NCBI GenBank assembly: GCA_034190875.2
Contig: CM067343.1
Coordinates: 14,935,073 to 14,999,072 of the forward strand
Source: Urechis unicinctus
Taxonomy: Eukaryota > Annelida > Polychaeta > Xenopneusta > Urechidae
Length of the DNA stretch: 64,000 nt
Direction: 5' to 3'
Positions 1-9,062 of the stretch are shown piece by piece. The notes under the pieces were generated by a model that made no database searches, was not told the DNA's origin, and was given only the letters and a program-made list of their open reading frames with translations. Position 1 is the first letter of the stretch; each line of letters begins with the position of its first letter. The position numbers and the translations under genes were made by a program.

Positions 1-1994
1 TAATCAGATGGTACTTCCCAATAATTGCCGGGGAGAGTCGCCTCCACAATGCAATGTCTAACGCCTTATGACTCACACGTAAGTATATGGGCGAAACAAA
101 GTCCATAAGACAGCGTACACATATACAGTCTTATGAAATGCGATACAGCCGGAATCATCCGAGTAGCTGATCTTCGTCCCACGAATACTGCATAATGTTT
201 TTAGGACAGTGCTCTAAACTCCAGGCCTTATATATTATATACGGCCTTCATTCAATTGATGCATATTTGAGCCCTGAAATCGGATGTAGCAAACAAGGCT
301 AACGCGTGGACAAAAACACACAGTGTCACGTTGCATGACATTACGTGAACGTAATGCTACCATTACTGGACCAACATTGTTAATTTGCGACAAACAAATG
401 CTCAGCATGGGGCATTATTGCTTGAACGGAAAGCAAACCTGGGGTTGAGAAGTCTGACAACATGTTCACAAGCAGAAAACATAGCTAATTAGAGAAACTA
501 TGACACCAACCATGCTGTGCTGTGATGTAAATTGACTCCCACGACGACGACGTCAGCCCTTATGCGCTTTCCTATCGACTTTCAACACTTGATGGAATTC
601 ATTAACAACAAAACAGTGACAACAACGCCTAATATCAACTGACCATTCACACTGTTGCAGTATACGCAGTTTATATTAGCAGCTGTGTGGCTGAGTTAAT
701 AGTAGCAATCGTACATGAATCATCTGTATCAAGAAATTCTTCAGATGTAACATGCAGTTGCTGAATACATTCAAGATCAGATCCGTCTGTTACCAGAAAG
801 CATATCCACGACACGCAGTTACCAAAATGCATGGCCACAACTCGTCGTCGTATTTTTTTCCATTACAATGTTATATACTGTTCATCGTTTGTATTATGAT
901 TGGCTTTCCGTTCAACAAGTTCAGACACGATCTCACACAAATATTTTATTGTTCTAACAGCCGGAAATACAGACAATGTGTAGCTGAATAATTCAGATTA
1001 ATATAACGAGGAAAAGATACTGATATGCCAACACAATACACCAATAATATTTGCTTACGAGTTTTGAGAACTCTGGCTTCATACGCTTGGTAAATATCAA
1101 AGGCCCCGATCCTGGTCAATTTGGCAAACATGTGTATATGTAAGGCTGACCATTAATATGGAACTTTCGGATATTTCTGATATCTTTTTGCCGCTGGTGA
1201 GGACACATAGGCGTCCGTTGAATTAAGGTATGTCATTTAACGGCCAAGAGTCATTAGATTCAAGCAGTATTGAAGATTAACAAATGTATTATATTTTTTC
1301 AAGCTCCAAAATCAGCCCAAAGGAACCCTGTTTCGTGGGTCTCAGAAAATTTTTCGGGGTCGTGCATCGACTCTACAATGACATCCTTACCCAATAAATT
1401 ATCCATTTCTTCATTAAGAATCACTGCTTCTTTTCCTGTTTGATGTAAATGTTGTCCAGTCAGAGCACGCGATTTCTTTGCTGTGGACGAAAGGCTGATG
1501 ATCAATCATTTACCGGGTACAGGGAACTTCCTAATCGGCCAAAAGAGCGTTTGAACTCGAATAAATTCCCCTAACAGATTGCAAATATTGGGGCGGATGG
1601 TGTGTTATGTAGAACGACATGTTGTCAATAGATAAAAGCGCGACAGGCTCGTAAATGGGATTTAGGATGGTTGAGGCTAGTGATTTTTGGTGAGCTGGTG
1701 GCCAAATCGTTCTCCCTCTTAGGTTGATATTAACATAGAAGATAGCAGTCAGCGCCATGTTGGCATTCTATATTTCACATCAAAGTTCAACTAAAACAAC
1801 GCACAGCCAAACACAAAAACATACAATCAAAAACACACAGATAACAGTTACATAACTGGGGAATCCAGGCACGTGTGAAGCATGTGTGAATCCCCCGAGG
1901 CAACACATACTAACGATATTTAGGCCCTGCCGCGAGCTCTCTCAAGTGATCTCGATCTGCAGATGAGATTGATCAAATATCTCATGAACCATGA
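1..1994. repeat. Left host flank: diverged low-copy repeat
   Basis: AT-rich DNA with no intact gene. Its first 140 bases match about 36950-37100. The stretch from about 300 to 1994 matches about 38540-39897 in the same order, with small indels and one larger gap near 1560-1725. Parts also resemble 33000-33760. The match to the 39 kb copy runs up to the Polinton insertion point and resumes on the other side at 17064. The segment is therefore one member of a repeated host sequence that the Polinton entered. Three short protein-like open frames on the minus strand are described separately. Confidence 0.8.
946..1758 (-). pseudogene. Unrecognised gene relic, three short protein-like pieces
   Basis: Three open stretches on the minus strand, 1758-1531, 1505-1299 and 1131-946, look like decayed exons. 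The middle one contains EEMDNLLGKDVIVESM. The paralogous copy at about 39555-39352 (minus) still reads EEMDHLFGKDAIVEAM in a continuous frame, although its surroundings have many indels. The last piece begins MFAKLTRIGAFDIYQAYEAR, and the 39.2 kb copy begins LFAKLTRAGALDIY. The first piece is largely missing from the 39.6 kb copy. Keeping the protein similarity across diverged copies suggests past coding. I do not recognise the family. No splice sites were established, so the three pieces may not belong to one gene. Confidence 0.4.
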
Positions 1995-2000
1995 CCTAAG
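1995..2000. repeat. Target site duplication, left copy (CCTAAG)
   Basis: CCTAAG here is repeated at 17064-17069 on the far side of the element. The related empty locus near 39892 carries it once, in the context gacctaagcaaagagtacg. Six base pairs is the usual Polinton duplication length. Because the ends carry overlapping TAG/CTA triplets, the exact cut could be moved by two or three bases, for example to AG/CT termini with a 5-bp ACCTA duplication. Confidence 0.8.
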
Positions 2001-2270
2001 TAGTATAGGGAGTAGCGGTTCTGGCACACCAGTCTCATATGATTATGACACACCTATCTCATATGGTGCAACCCAGAAAACACACACACACAGGCTCACT
2101 CACATGTGCGAGCGGTACTGGCACACCAGTCTTATATGATTATGACACACCTATCTCATATGGTGCAACCCAGAAAACACACAGGGTGACTCACATGAGC
2201 CAGCGAACCGCTCGCACCTCCCCCCCACCATATAGTCCCAGCCCTTCCAGCCCCTATGGTATAGGCTCAC
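2001..2270 (+). repeat. Polinton left terminal inverted repeat
   Basis: Matches the reverse complement of 16791-17063 with about four mismatches over 270 bp, plus one extra TAG triplet at the outer tip of the right copy. It contains an internal tandem duplication of period 97 bp: the block starting near 2021 recurs near 2118, with motifs such as ctggcacaccagtct and gacacacctatctcatatgg in both. The same duplication exists in the right repeat, so it predates insertion. An open frame across 2039-2278 is a by-product of this repeat. Confidence 0.95.
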
Positions 2271-2278
2271 ACCAGTAA

Positions 2279-3208
2279 TTAGTCACCGTAGAGGTCATTG
2301 AGTGATAAATATCTGCGACCGTTGCTGTAAGTTCCATTTTTCGCGCGGTTGAGGTCCTGTATAAACAGGGCAACCTTAGCGTCGTTCTTCTTGATAAAGT
2401 GGGGATCGGGACGAGCGGTTATCAATCTCATTGTAAAGAGCTTCCAACAGTAGAAAGCCCCCGTCGGCCTCTCTGTGGTCCCACTCGGTCTTCCCAACCA
2501 AGGAACGTGATGCTCCTGTTCAAAGCCCAGGCAACTATTAAACCTCCCGTTCGCACTATAGTCGCCGTCTTCAAGCCCCTCCACTCCCGCCCACCCCCAA
2601 GCCACCGTCTCCTTATACTTCTTCCGATCCTTGTGATACACCTGGTTATACGTCTCAGCTCTCCTCAGGTCCTCAAAGGAGTACAACCTGAAAACGCAGT
2701 CGACAAACACCCCGATGGTGGCCACCGGACTGTGGTGCAACCCCAACAGAACCTGAGGCTTATACATATTCGGAATCACCCTCCCAGGACTCCGAGTGTA
2801 GGGGCACTTTATCTCGAGCAACACAACCTCCTCAGGATGCCCCAGACAGACAGCATCCACTCCAGCCTGCCGGATTGGGAGCACACAAAAGCCATCCGAA
2901 GAGTAGGCCGTCGGGCCACCATCAATATAGATGTTATTTACGTAGACCTTGGTGTCGTACACCTTCTCCAATTCCGCAATTGCAACCTCCTCAAAAGTCG
3001 TACCCCAGAGGCAGGGTGCGCTAAAGCAAACACCCCCGTTGCTAGTTTTTTCTGTCAGCTTCTTGCTATAGCTGCTGAAGTAGTTTTGCCCTATGATAGA
3101 GGAGTAGTCACTTCCTCCAACGCAGCCCTTCCTCATGGTCTCCCACTGGTCCGTATTTTGTTTGACTCCAGTATGATCGTTGCAGAAAGATTTTATCGCC
3201 GCCTCCAT
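2279..3208 (-). CDS. YqaJ-like PD-(D/E)XK exonuclease/recombinase (Polinton)
   Basis: A 309-residue protein with the order of motifs of the YqaJ/lambda-exonuclease/alkaline-nuclease family: GGSDYSSIIG (31-40), the WGTTFEE helix with two acidic residues (68-74), an Asp in YSSDGF (102-107), the core LEIKCP (131-136) with Glu and Lys, and YKPQVLLGL (149-157) with the conserved Gln. Such nucleases trim double-stranded DNA ends and, in viruses, support recombination-dependent replication. The open frame extends upstream to 3229 but begins at a non-ATG codon there, so the ATG at 3208 was chosen. The gene ends a few bases inside the left inverted repeat. It is the outermost gene of a leftward block with the small membrane, fibre and capsid-module genes. 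It looks whole. Confidence 0.85.
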   Translation of the reverse strand: MEAAIKSFCNDHTGVKQNTDQWETMRKGCVGGSDYSSIIGQNYFSSYSKKLTEKTSNGGVCFSAPCLWGTTFEEVAIAELEKVYDTKVYVNNIYIDGGPTAYSSDGFCVLPIRQAGVDAVCLGHPEEVVLLEIKCPYTRSPGRVIPNMYKPQVLLGLHHSPVATIGVFVDCVFRLYSFEDLRRAETYNQVYHKDRKKYKETVAWGWAGVEGLEDGDYSANGRFNSCLGFEQEHHVPWLGRPSGTTERPTGAFYCWKLFTMRLITARPDPHFIKKNDAKVALFIQDLNRAKNGTYSNGRRYLSLNDLYGD

Positions 3209-3248
3209 TATATCTAGCAACCCCCACACTTCAAATGGACTGTCCGGG

Positions 3249-3671
3249 TCATACCTTAGCAGGTCTAGGGGGCGATTCTGCCGCTTTCAAACATTTTGCT
3301 TTAATGTCACTTTTCATTTCACTATATTTCATGATCTCGACTGAAACGAGCTTAAACTCATCATCTGAGATATACCCATTTTCAAGCGCCGCCGATACAA
3401 TGTCAGTAATGGTATTCAATTTGCTCTGAGCGAGAATGTGGATCTTGTCATGCTTTTTTAACTTAATGGTCAGCCGCCTACTGATGAATTTTCCAGCAAT
3501 TACAAGTAGCCCACAAGCGGCTCCAGTAGCACCCAACACTGTGGCAATAGGAATGGCAACTATTGTAGACATTACACCTACACCACTTGCGCCAAGACAC
3601 ATAACCACAGCAACTAAAGCAGTGTCTACAGCGTCCACTGAGTTTACTGCACACCTATATTTTTTGTACAT
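3249..3671 (-). CDS. Small membrane protein of unknown function (Polinton)
   Basis: A 140-residue protein starting at a true ATG (3671). Residues about 17-63 are strongly hydrophobic and rich in Ala, Gly, Val and Ile, reading as two membrane segments. A basic stretch follows (SRRLTIKLKKHDKIH) and then an acidic amphipathic helix with SISDDEF-like character. Similar small proteins accompany capsid genes in animal Polinton and adintovirus relatives, but I know no function. A membrane-associated virion or assembly role is only inference. It lies between the nuclease and the fibre gene on the same strand. Confidence 0.55.
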   Translation of the reverse strand: MYKKYRCAVNSVDAVDTALVAVVMCLGASGVGVMSTIVAIPIATVLGATGAACGLLVIAGKFISRRLTIKLKKHDKIHILAQSKLNTITDIVSAALENGYISDDEFKLVSVEIMKYSEMKSDIKAKCLKAAESPPRPAKV

Positions 3672-3820
3672 AGCACCATATTTTTCAATTTCTTTCTCAA
3701 GGTATTGCTTCTTAAGACTGATATCATTCAGCCGATAGGAGTGCCCCAGATCACATGGAGGAGGCTCCGGATTTAACGGTGCAGTCGTTTTTGTTTCATA
3801 CTGTCTTTGTATACATAAGT

Positions 3821-4471
3821 CTATATATCAAGTTCAATTAGGAATGAAGCTACAGACCAAGTCGCCCCTCTGTTTTGTGCGGTTGTATAAAAGTTAATAA
3901 CGTTGCCTTCTTCCAGCTGTAAAGGCAGTTCTAAATATACTACAACAGCCCGTTGGTCAGCAGGCTTACTTATTCCTACCGCTTGATTCGTTCCATTAAT
4001 AACAGGAACGACTGTTATAGCAGCAGTATCAGCACCAACACCAGAACACAACCCCATACGAATGATCTTACCACCACATGTCATGGTATATCTACAGCTT
4101 GAGTCTTGTGAGTCTCGACCCCTAGCCCCATGGCCAAACGACCACTCATATCCTCTTGCTTCTGCCCAAATAGTAATGAGATGTTTCGTTTGGGAGCTTA
4201 TGTGTTCTCTCAGGTCCCTGCGATGCTGTCTATGTCTGTCATCAACATACTTTCTATTAGCAGCATCCGTTGGCGATATTGGGTCTCCCAACTGAATGAT
4301 TTTATTATCTCCCATTTCAAGGTCTCCAGTCATAGTACCGCCACTTTTATCCATTTTTTGTGAGTCGCCAATAGATACATAGGTCTTTGTAGCATATTCC
4401 GAGAGGTCGGCGCCCTGAACAGTGTCTGTCAGTTTTTGCTTAGGTCCATAAATACTCGTTTTTATTGACAT
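3821..4471 (-). CDS. Fibre-like protein with phage tail-fibre type motif (Polinton)
   Basis: A 216-residue protein. Residues 40-78 carry the pattern known from trimeric phage and bacterial tail-fibre or adhesin shafts: SGGTMTGDLEMGDNKI, then LGDPISPTDAANRKYVDD. A charged linker with many Arg and His residues (79-95) follows. The C-terminal 110 residues look like a compact beta-rich head domain (for example LPLQLEEGNVINFYTT), the layout of a shaft plus receptor-binding knob. Its ATG overlaps the end of the next gene upstream by 10 bp (ATGTCAATAA), which suggests co-transcription. The motif is seen directly; attachment to host cells is inferred from the family. It looks whole. Confidence 0.7.
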   Translation of the reverse strand: MSIKTSIYGPKQKLTDTVQGADLSEYATKTYVSIGDSQKMDKSGGTMTGDLEMGDNKIIQLGDPISPTDAANRKYVDDRHRQHRRDLREHISSQTKHLITIWAEARGYEWSFGHGARGRDSQDSSCRYTMTCGGKIIRMGLCSGVGADTAAITVVPVINGTNQAVGISKPADQRAVVVYLELPLQLEEGNVINFYTTAQNRGATWSVASFLIELDI

Positions 4472-5148
4472 CTTGTAAATTCAAGAACAATGCTAACAGG
4501 TAAGTCGTGGTTATCCAATAGCCTTCCTTTATTATCACGTAACTGAACCTTTAACTCATTCACTGTTCCACTAGTGACACGCTTACATACAGGATTAGTG
4601 ATGTTCGTGGTTATAATATCACCGAAAGAGCCACCCTCTAAGCCAACAACTTCAAGAAGCGTAGTGGGTGCACCATCTAGCATGTTGTGTGTGGTGCTGA
4701 CTTGATCGAGGTGAATATATAATGTGTAGAACATGCTAAAGTTGATGGGCCGGTAGGCGGTGTAAGTACCTGAAGGTATCCACCCGAGGCCGTCATCAAG
4801 ACCCAACATTTTTAACACTCCGTCTGATATATTCACAGCCCCATTGTCTGGAACTGTTAGGGTAATAAACCCATTTGCAGCATCAACTTCCAAACCGATA
4901 CCTAATGGTGTAATCTGCTCCCGAAGAAGGCTGAAACTCCAGAGGACAGGTTTTAATGAGACAATTTTTCCTCTCTCTCCTGAAGTCCTTGACCGCCATT
5001 GAATGGTCTCGTTTGTTTCGAGATTGTACCAGCCCACAGTATACGTGATTGACCTTAGGCCAACACATAGATCACCCTCAGTGTTGTCAATAGGTTTTTG
5101 CAGGGACACAGCGTCGCCGCTTTGAACATTTGACAGAGTGGGATACAT
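4462..5148 (-). CDS. Capsid-module protein, possible minor capsid/penton-like (Polinton)
   Basis: A protein of about 228 residues when started at the ATG at 5148; the frame runs on to 5166 but begins there with TTG. It is rich in beta-forming residues throughout, with a C-terminal stretch ending LPVSIVLEFTRC that resembles the final strand of jelly-roll proteins. Phrases such as LGLDDGLGWIPSGTYTA and NELKVQLRDNKGRLLD also fit a structural protein. It starts 6 bp from the ATG of the divergent gene at 5155, so the two probably share a promoter. The minor-capsid assignment is inferred from gene order and fold character, not from a recognised signature. It looks whole. Confidence 0.5.
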   Translation of the reverse strand: MYPTLSNVQSGDAVSLQKPIDNTEGDLCVGLRSITYTVGWYNLETNETIQWRSRTSGERGKIVSLKPVLWSFSLLREQITPLGIGLEVDAANGFITLTVPDNGAVNISDGVLKMLGLDDGLGWIPSGTYTAYRPINFSMFYTLYIHLDQVSTTHNMLDGAPTTLLEVVGLEGGSFGDIITTNITNPVCKRVTSGTVNELKVQLRDNKGRLLDNHDLPVSIVLEFTRCQ

Positions 5149-5154
5149 AGCACT

Positions 5155-6474
5155 ATGAATAAACAAGCCTTTAGTTTCAATAGAAAAGCTACCCCATATG
5201 GTGCGGGCGGGGTGTATCCAGCCACATATGGTGTGGGAGATAAACTAACCCAACAAACAATTCAAGTTGTTCACAATGGTGGTACATTCACAGCAAAGTT
5301 TCCTGATCTATTCAGTAACTATAAGGTGCCGCCGGTAACAGCGGACAAAGTAGTAAAAGACTGGTTGACAAATCCAATGCAGTTTTGGCAGAACCAGTTA
5401 AACTTTGCAGTGTGGTGTGCATCAGCCGGCTGCGGCGTGTCCTCCCAGGACCACCTCAAGGCTGGGATTCAACTCGTGAAAGCTCTCTACACCTTTCACC
5501 TTTATTACACAGTGCGTCGCCTATTAGCAGAACTGCAAGCGCCTCTACCTCAGGATCATGCCTATGACCCCTATAACAATACATATGACAAGAGGGCATA
5601 TGAGAGACTCTGCACTAACTTTGGTGTTCAACCAAACACAGACTGGCGTCAGAAGGCAACCGTAGCTAATAGTGGTCTTGGTATCTTATATGCACATGAT
5701 GCGTATGGTTACGGGAGTGTCGTCAAGGTTGCTGGTCGAAACGTTCGTTATGACTCTACACGGATGGCCTTTGAGGCGGAAAAGGATACAAAGCCAGGTT
5801 TTGCCCACGCGAAAATCCTACAATCCTTTCAGGAGAGAATGGGTGCTGTCTTACATCTAGCACAGGGACCTGAACCAGATGAGGCCTGGAGTACATTCAT
5901 ACTGGACACGTCTGAGGGCTTTACACAGACTGGCGTTGAGCGAATTAACGACAGCATTCGGACCTATGTCTGGGCCATTCTTAGTGCTCAGGCGCAGACC
6001 CGCTCAGAGATACTAGGTGTTGGAACGTCCTTTGATGCTCAAAAGCAATTTCAGGCCAACGTTGAGTATGCCATCAACTCCCCAGTGGATATTCCGTCAT
6101 CTTTCCGACGGTATCAGAACGTCCTCCAGAATGCCTCCTCATAGGTTGATTATGTGTTTGGAACGGGCTTGTACATGGCTCCGTCTGATATGAGCCTCGC
6201 CATTGGAGACGTTGCTGGGTACAACAATCTGATTACCATTGCAACTGAGGAGCAGCAGATCGGCAGCAATGCTGATGTCAACTCGGTTCAGGTGGTTCCA
6301 GATAGAGGAAGCTTTGACCCTCCGCCAGATACAGATACAGATATAGAACTCTCCTCTCCAGGGCCCGCCCCTATGGCCGAGACTGGTCTGCGTGGGGCGC
6401 ACGAGGATGAGAAAACCGCTCTTATTATAGGCGGAATCGCTATAGGCTTAGCTGTGCTTTGGTTTGCTACGTAG
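5155..6474 (+). pseudogene. Capsid-module gene of unknown function (Polinton), not whole
   Basis: The gene region encodes a protein with an N-terminal part rich in Gly, Tyr and Gln, a motif NPMQFWQNQLNFAVWC near residues 77-92, a central soluble domain, and a C-terminal tail with an acidic Pro/Asp-rich stretch followed by one membrane segment (IIGGIAIGLAVLWF). Proteins with the NPxxFWxxQLNFAVWC pattern are familiar as uncharacterised companions of capsid genes in invertebrate Polinton-like elements, but their role is unknown to me. The C-terminal anchor suggests a virion or membrane protein. It diverges from the gene ending at 4462. The region carries about one break. Confidence 0.5.
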
Positions 6475-7776
6475 TAAGTCACGGAGTATCAGGAGGATAA
6501 CTCCCCCCACCGCCACAACTGCGGCCCATACATGTTCTGCCATCCAACCAGCCACCTTTGCAGCTGACGTAAGCACCCATGATACGATGGATCCAATGAT
6601 TCCTGGAAGGGCAGCTGCTGCCTTACCAGCTAGGCCCTTCAGGACGTTTGCCAAGGAGTTCAGCTGTTTTTTAATCCATTCCTTTAAACCAGGCTTATCA
6701 GCTGGTGTCGGCGTTGGTGCCGGGGTTGGACTAGTGCTCCCTCCGCCCGTCAAAGCAACTACAAGGGTTGAGTTTGCCAATCCAATCGCAGTGAGTATGG
6801 AGGCAATTGTTATACCCTGCTCCCGGAACAGGTCGCGTACACGCTCAGCTAGTGTTGTGTCCTCGTTAAGAAGTCTGTTGATCGTTTCCCTGATGCGGTT
6901 AATTTGGGTCCTTAGACGGTTAAGGTTTTCAGAGGCAGCCTCAATACGGGCACTCCGCAGGTCCTGCAGCTCTGCAAGCTCATTTGCTTGGAATCTCCAT
7001 GCTCGACTATCACCCCTCCCTTCCTCCTCCAGGCTTGCCATTTTAGCTTCCCGCTGTTTTATATTCCTTTCTATCTCAGTTATCTTAGCTAGGTTATTGA
7101 CCAGCTCACCCCTCTGGGTCTGCATAGCCTTGTCAAGCCCTATAAGCTCTCTGAGTGGTAGTTCGTTGTCTGTTTGTGTACCTAGGTCATTGATGGTGTT
7201 ATGAACGTCCTCTATGAATCCTGTTTCTTCCACACCACCTTGCTCTGTCACAGCTTCAAGGCTGCTCATTTCTAACATATCTGGAAGTGCAGCTTCTGCT
7301 TTAGCAACAGCTTTGTCAACGCCTTGTAGGGCTTTTACTGCCATTGTGGATAGTTCAGGGGTCACTCCAAGAGCCCGAGCAAGCGGTGTACCACCGTAAT
7401 CTAGGATACTCCTAGGAGAGAGGAATTTGTTGGGATTGTTCTTCCATGTCAGAAGTTTCCATTCTCGGTCCCACTTAACCCAAAGGTCACCTTGTTGAGA
7501 CGATCTAAACTCCAGAGTGGCCCGCAGCCCATGCTTAGACACTGCCTTCTCCCACCTCTTAACTAAGACTTCAGTTTCTTCTTTGGAAGCCACCTGATCT
7601 TCTGTTAACCCAGCAGGCATTTCAATAATAGCCCATGATGGCATAGTCGAGTACGACGTATCTAAAGTTTCGTCAATCATGTTAGTCTCCTCATCATCAA
7701 AGCTAGTCTCATTCCTATCCCCTCCCATAGCCCCTTCCTCCTCTGGGTCGTCAAATGCTGGGTTATCAAACTCCAT
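6448..7776 (-). CDS. Long coiled-coil membrane protein (Polinton)
   Basis: A 442-residue protein with a recognisable layout: an acidic N-terminus (about 1-45), a globular part with VKRWEKAVSKHGLRATLEF, a long heptad-rich coiled coil (about 205-315), a hydrophobic segment (ITIASILTAIGLANSTLVVA), a Pro/Thr linker (PTPAPTPTPADKP), then a second Ala/Gly-rich hydrophobic region with LPGIIGSIVSWVL and a C-terminal membrane segment ending in basic residues. The start at 7776 is a true ATG and lies 40 bp from the divergent capsid gene at 7817, which suggests a shared control region. The function is unknown; a structural or membrane-remodelling virion component is inferred. The 3' end overlaps the convergent gene by some 27 bp. 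It looks whole. Confidence 0.6.
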   Translation of the reverse strand: MEFDNPAFDDPEEEGAMGGDRNETSFDDEETNMIDETLDTSYSTMPSWAIIEMPAGLTEDQVASKEETEVLVKRWEKAVSKHGLRATLEFRSSQQGDLWVKWDREWKLLTWKNNPNKFLSPRSILDYGGTPLARALGVTPELSTMAVKALQGVDKAVAKAEAALPDMLEMSSLEAVTEQGGVEETGFIEDVHNTINDLGTQTDNELPLRELIGLDKAMQTQRGELVNNLAKITEIERNIKQREAKMASLEEEGRGDSRAWRFQANELAELQDLRSARIEAASENLNRLRTQINRIRETINRLLNEDTTLAERVRDLFREQGITIASILTAIGLANSTLVVALTGGGSTSPTPAPTPTPADKPGLKEWIKKQLNSLANVLKGLAGKAAAALPGIIGSIVSWVLTSAAKVAGWMAEHVWAAVVAVGGVILLILRDLLRSKPKHS

Positions 7777-7816
7777 GTCTGTGTGTTAAAGATATAAGTG
7801 TTATTAAACATTCAAC
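7777..7816. promoter_or_regulatory. Divergent intergenic spacer, likely shared promoter (Polinton)
   Basis: Forty AT-rich bases separate the start of the minus-strand coiled-coil gene (7776) from the start of the plus-strand major capsid gene (7817). It contains gatataagtg and ttattaaac, which could act as TATA-like elements. Assignment rests on position only. Confidence 0.3.
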
Positions 7817-8908
7817 ATGACGAGTACTTACGGACGCAAACTAAACCCACACCGCCGGATACGCGAACCCCTTGGGGTAAAGGGCGTGCGACAATCTGTA
7901 GTCATTACAAACAATCCAAGCACTATTGATCAGAACCAACAACTGCTGGTTCGCTTCCCCAATCTAGGCGCAGACGACGTCATTGTTTCAGGGACAGCAC
8001 GGCTGGCCTTTACAATCACGCTGACCTCGACTGATGTTAACCGCAGCATTGTGCAAAACTTGGGTCGCGCCGTGGTTAAGAAAATGACAATCAAGATTTC
8101 TGGCAATGAGGTCATGTCTATTGATGACAGCGATATGTACCACTGTTACCATGACTTGTGGCGGACTGCACAGGAGAGACAGGGCCTCCAGTATCAGGGC
8201 ATTGACACATCAGATGACAGAAACGCAACTAAGATACGAGTGGGGGCAGGAGACAAGGTTGATACCGAGGAAGAGGACAAGGCGGTAGCCGATGTTTATG
8301 GTAACAGGTTCTACGTTCCGCTTGATTTTGAACTCCTCGAGAGCCACATGCCATTCTACCAGAGTGCGCTTAATGACAGACTGGAATACGAGCTCACGTT
8401 CAACGACTACAACCGCGTGATTCACGCAACAGGCGACACCGCTGCAAGCTACAAAATTGATGGCATCTCGCTGGAGTATGACATGGTTACCCACACAGAG
8501 TTGGCCCGCATGATACGCACCCAGTACACAGGTCGACTCTCGATTCTGTATGACCGTGTGCTTCGTCACAGGAAACTTGTATACAATAAAAGAGATACAC
8601 TGTGGAACATCAACCTGAACGTGCCGGCTCGCAGCATGAAGGTCATCCTACTGCTCTTTGAAGACCCGACCAATATTTCATACGCCAGGAAAACAGAGTC
8701 GTTCTACAACCCAAAGATAACGAAGGTCGAGGTGACCATTGAGGGCATCCCCAATCAGCTCTATGCCCAGGGCATGCGTGGCTACCAGCAGTGGGACGAG
8801 GTGAAGAAGGCCTGTGCAGCAATGTGTAAACGAGACCCCAGTGTAGCAATAGTTGCAAAAGACTTGGCATTGTCAGACGTGTCCCTAGGAGAGTACCTAA
8901 CCACTTAG
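7817..8908 (+). CDS. Major capsid protein, double jelly-roll type (Polinton)
   Basis: A 363-residue open frame with features of Polinton/adintovirus hexon-like capsid proteins: a basic N-terminus (PHRRIREPLG), beta-rich strands such as LAFTITLTST, the signature around residues 164-200 (FYVPLDFELLESHMPFYQSA, then NDRLEYELTFNDYNRVI), and a C-terminal block with NPKITKVEVTIEGIPNQLYA (about 293-312). It would form the trimeric capsomers of an icosahedral shell. It sits directly before the packaging ATPase, the conserved morphogenesis pairing in this group. The gene is not entirely whole. Confidence 0.8.
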   Translation: MTSTYGRKLNPHRRIREPLGVKGVRQSVVITNNPSTIDQNQQLLVRFPNLGADDVIVSGTARLAFTITLTSTDVNRSIVQNLGRAVVKKMTIKISGNEVMSIDDSDMYHCYHDLWRTAQERQGLQYQGIDTSDDRNATKIRVGAGDKVDTEEEDKAVADVYGNRFYVPLDFELLESHMPFYQSALNDRLEYELTFNDYNRVIHATGDTAASYKIDGISLEYDMVTHTELARMIRTQYTGRLSILYDRVLRHRKLVYNKRDTLWNINLNVPARSMKVILLLFEDPTNISYARKTESFYNPKITKVEVTIEGIPNQLYAQGMRGYQQWDEVKKACAAMCKRDPSVAIVAKDLALSDVSLGEYLTT

Positions 8909-9062
8909 TATGCTCTGTGGCTCGACTTAAGGACGAGTGATGATGACCAGCTGCACGGTAGTGGCAGGGCTGTGGAGAATGCGTCTGAGGGCATCACCAT
9001 ACAGATCACAAAAAAGGCAGAGGCGGCCGGTGCATTGAACGTTTTTATGTATATTGTAATGG

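Noticed and set aside
2039-2278. Open frame across the left inverted repeat
   Set aside because: Produced by the 97-bp internal duplication; no counterpart gene in the family.
2399-3217. 272-codon frame on the plus strand
   Set aside because: It is antisense to the YqaJ-like nuclease, whose motifs are clear, and has no recognisable domain of its own.
6464-7204. 246-codon frame on the plus strand
   Set aside because: Antisense to the coiled-coil membrane protein; its composition is that expected of a reversed coiled coil.
8909-9062. Search for an adenain-type cysteine protease in the Polinton, including small intergenic stretches
   Set aside because: No His-Cys catalytic pattern or protease-like frame was recognised anywhere in the element, so none is annotated.
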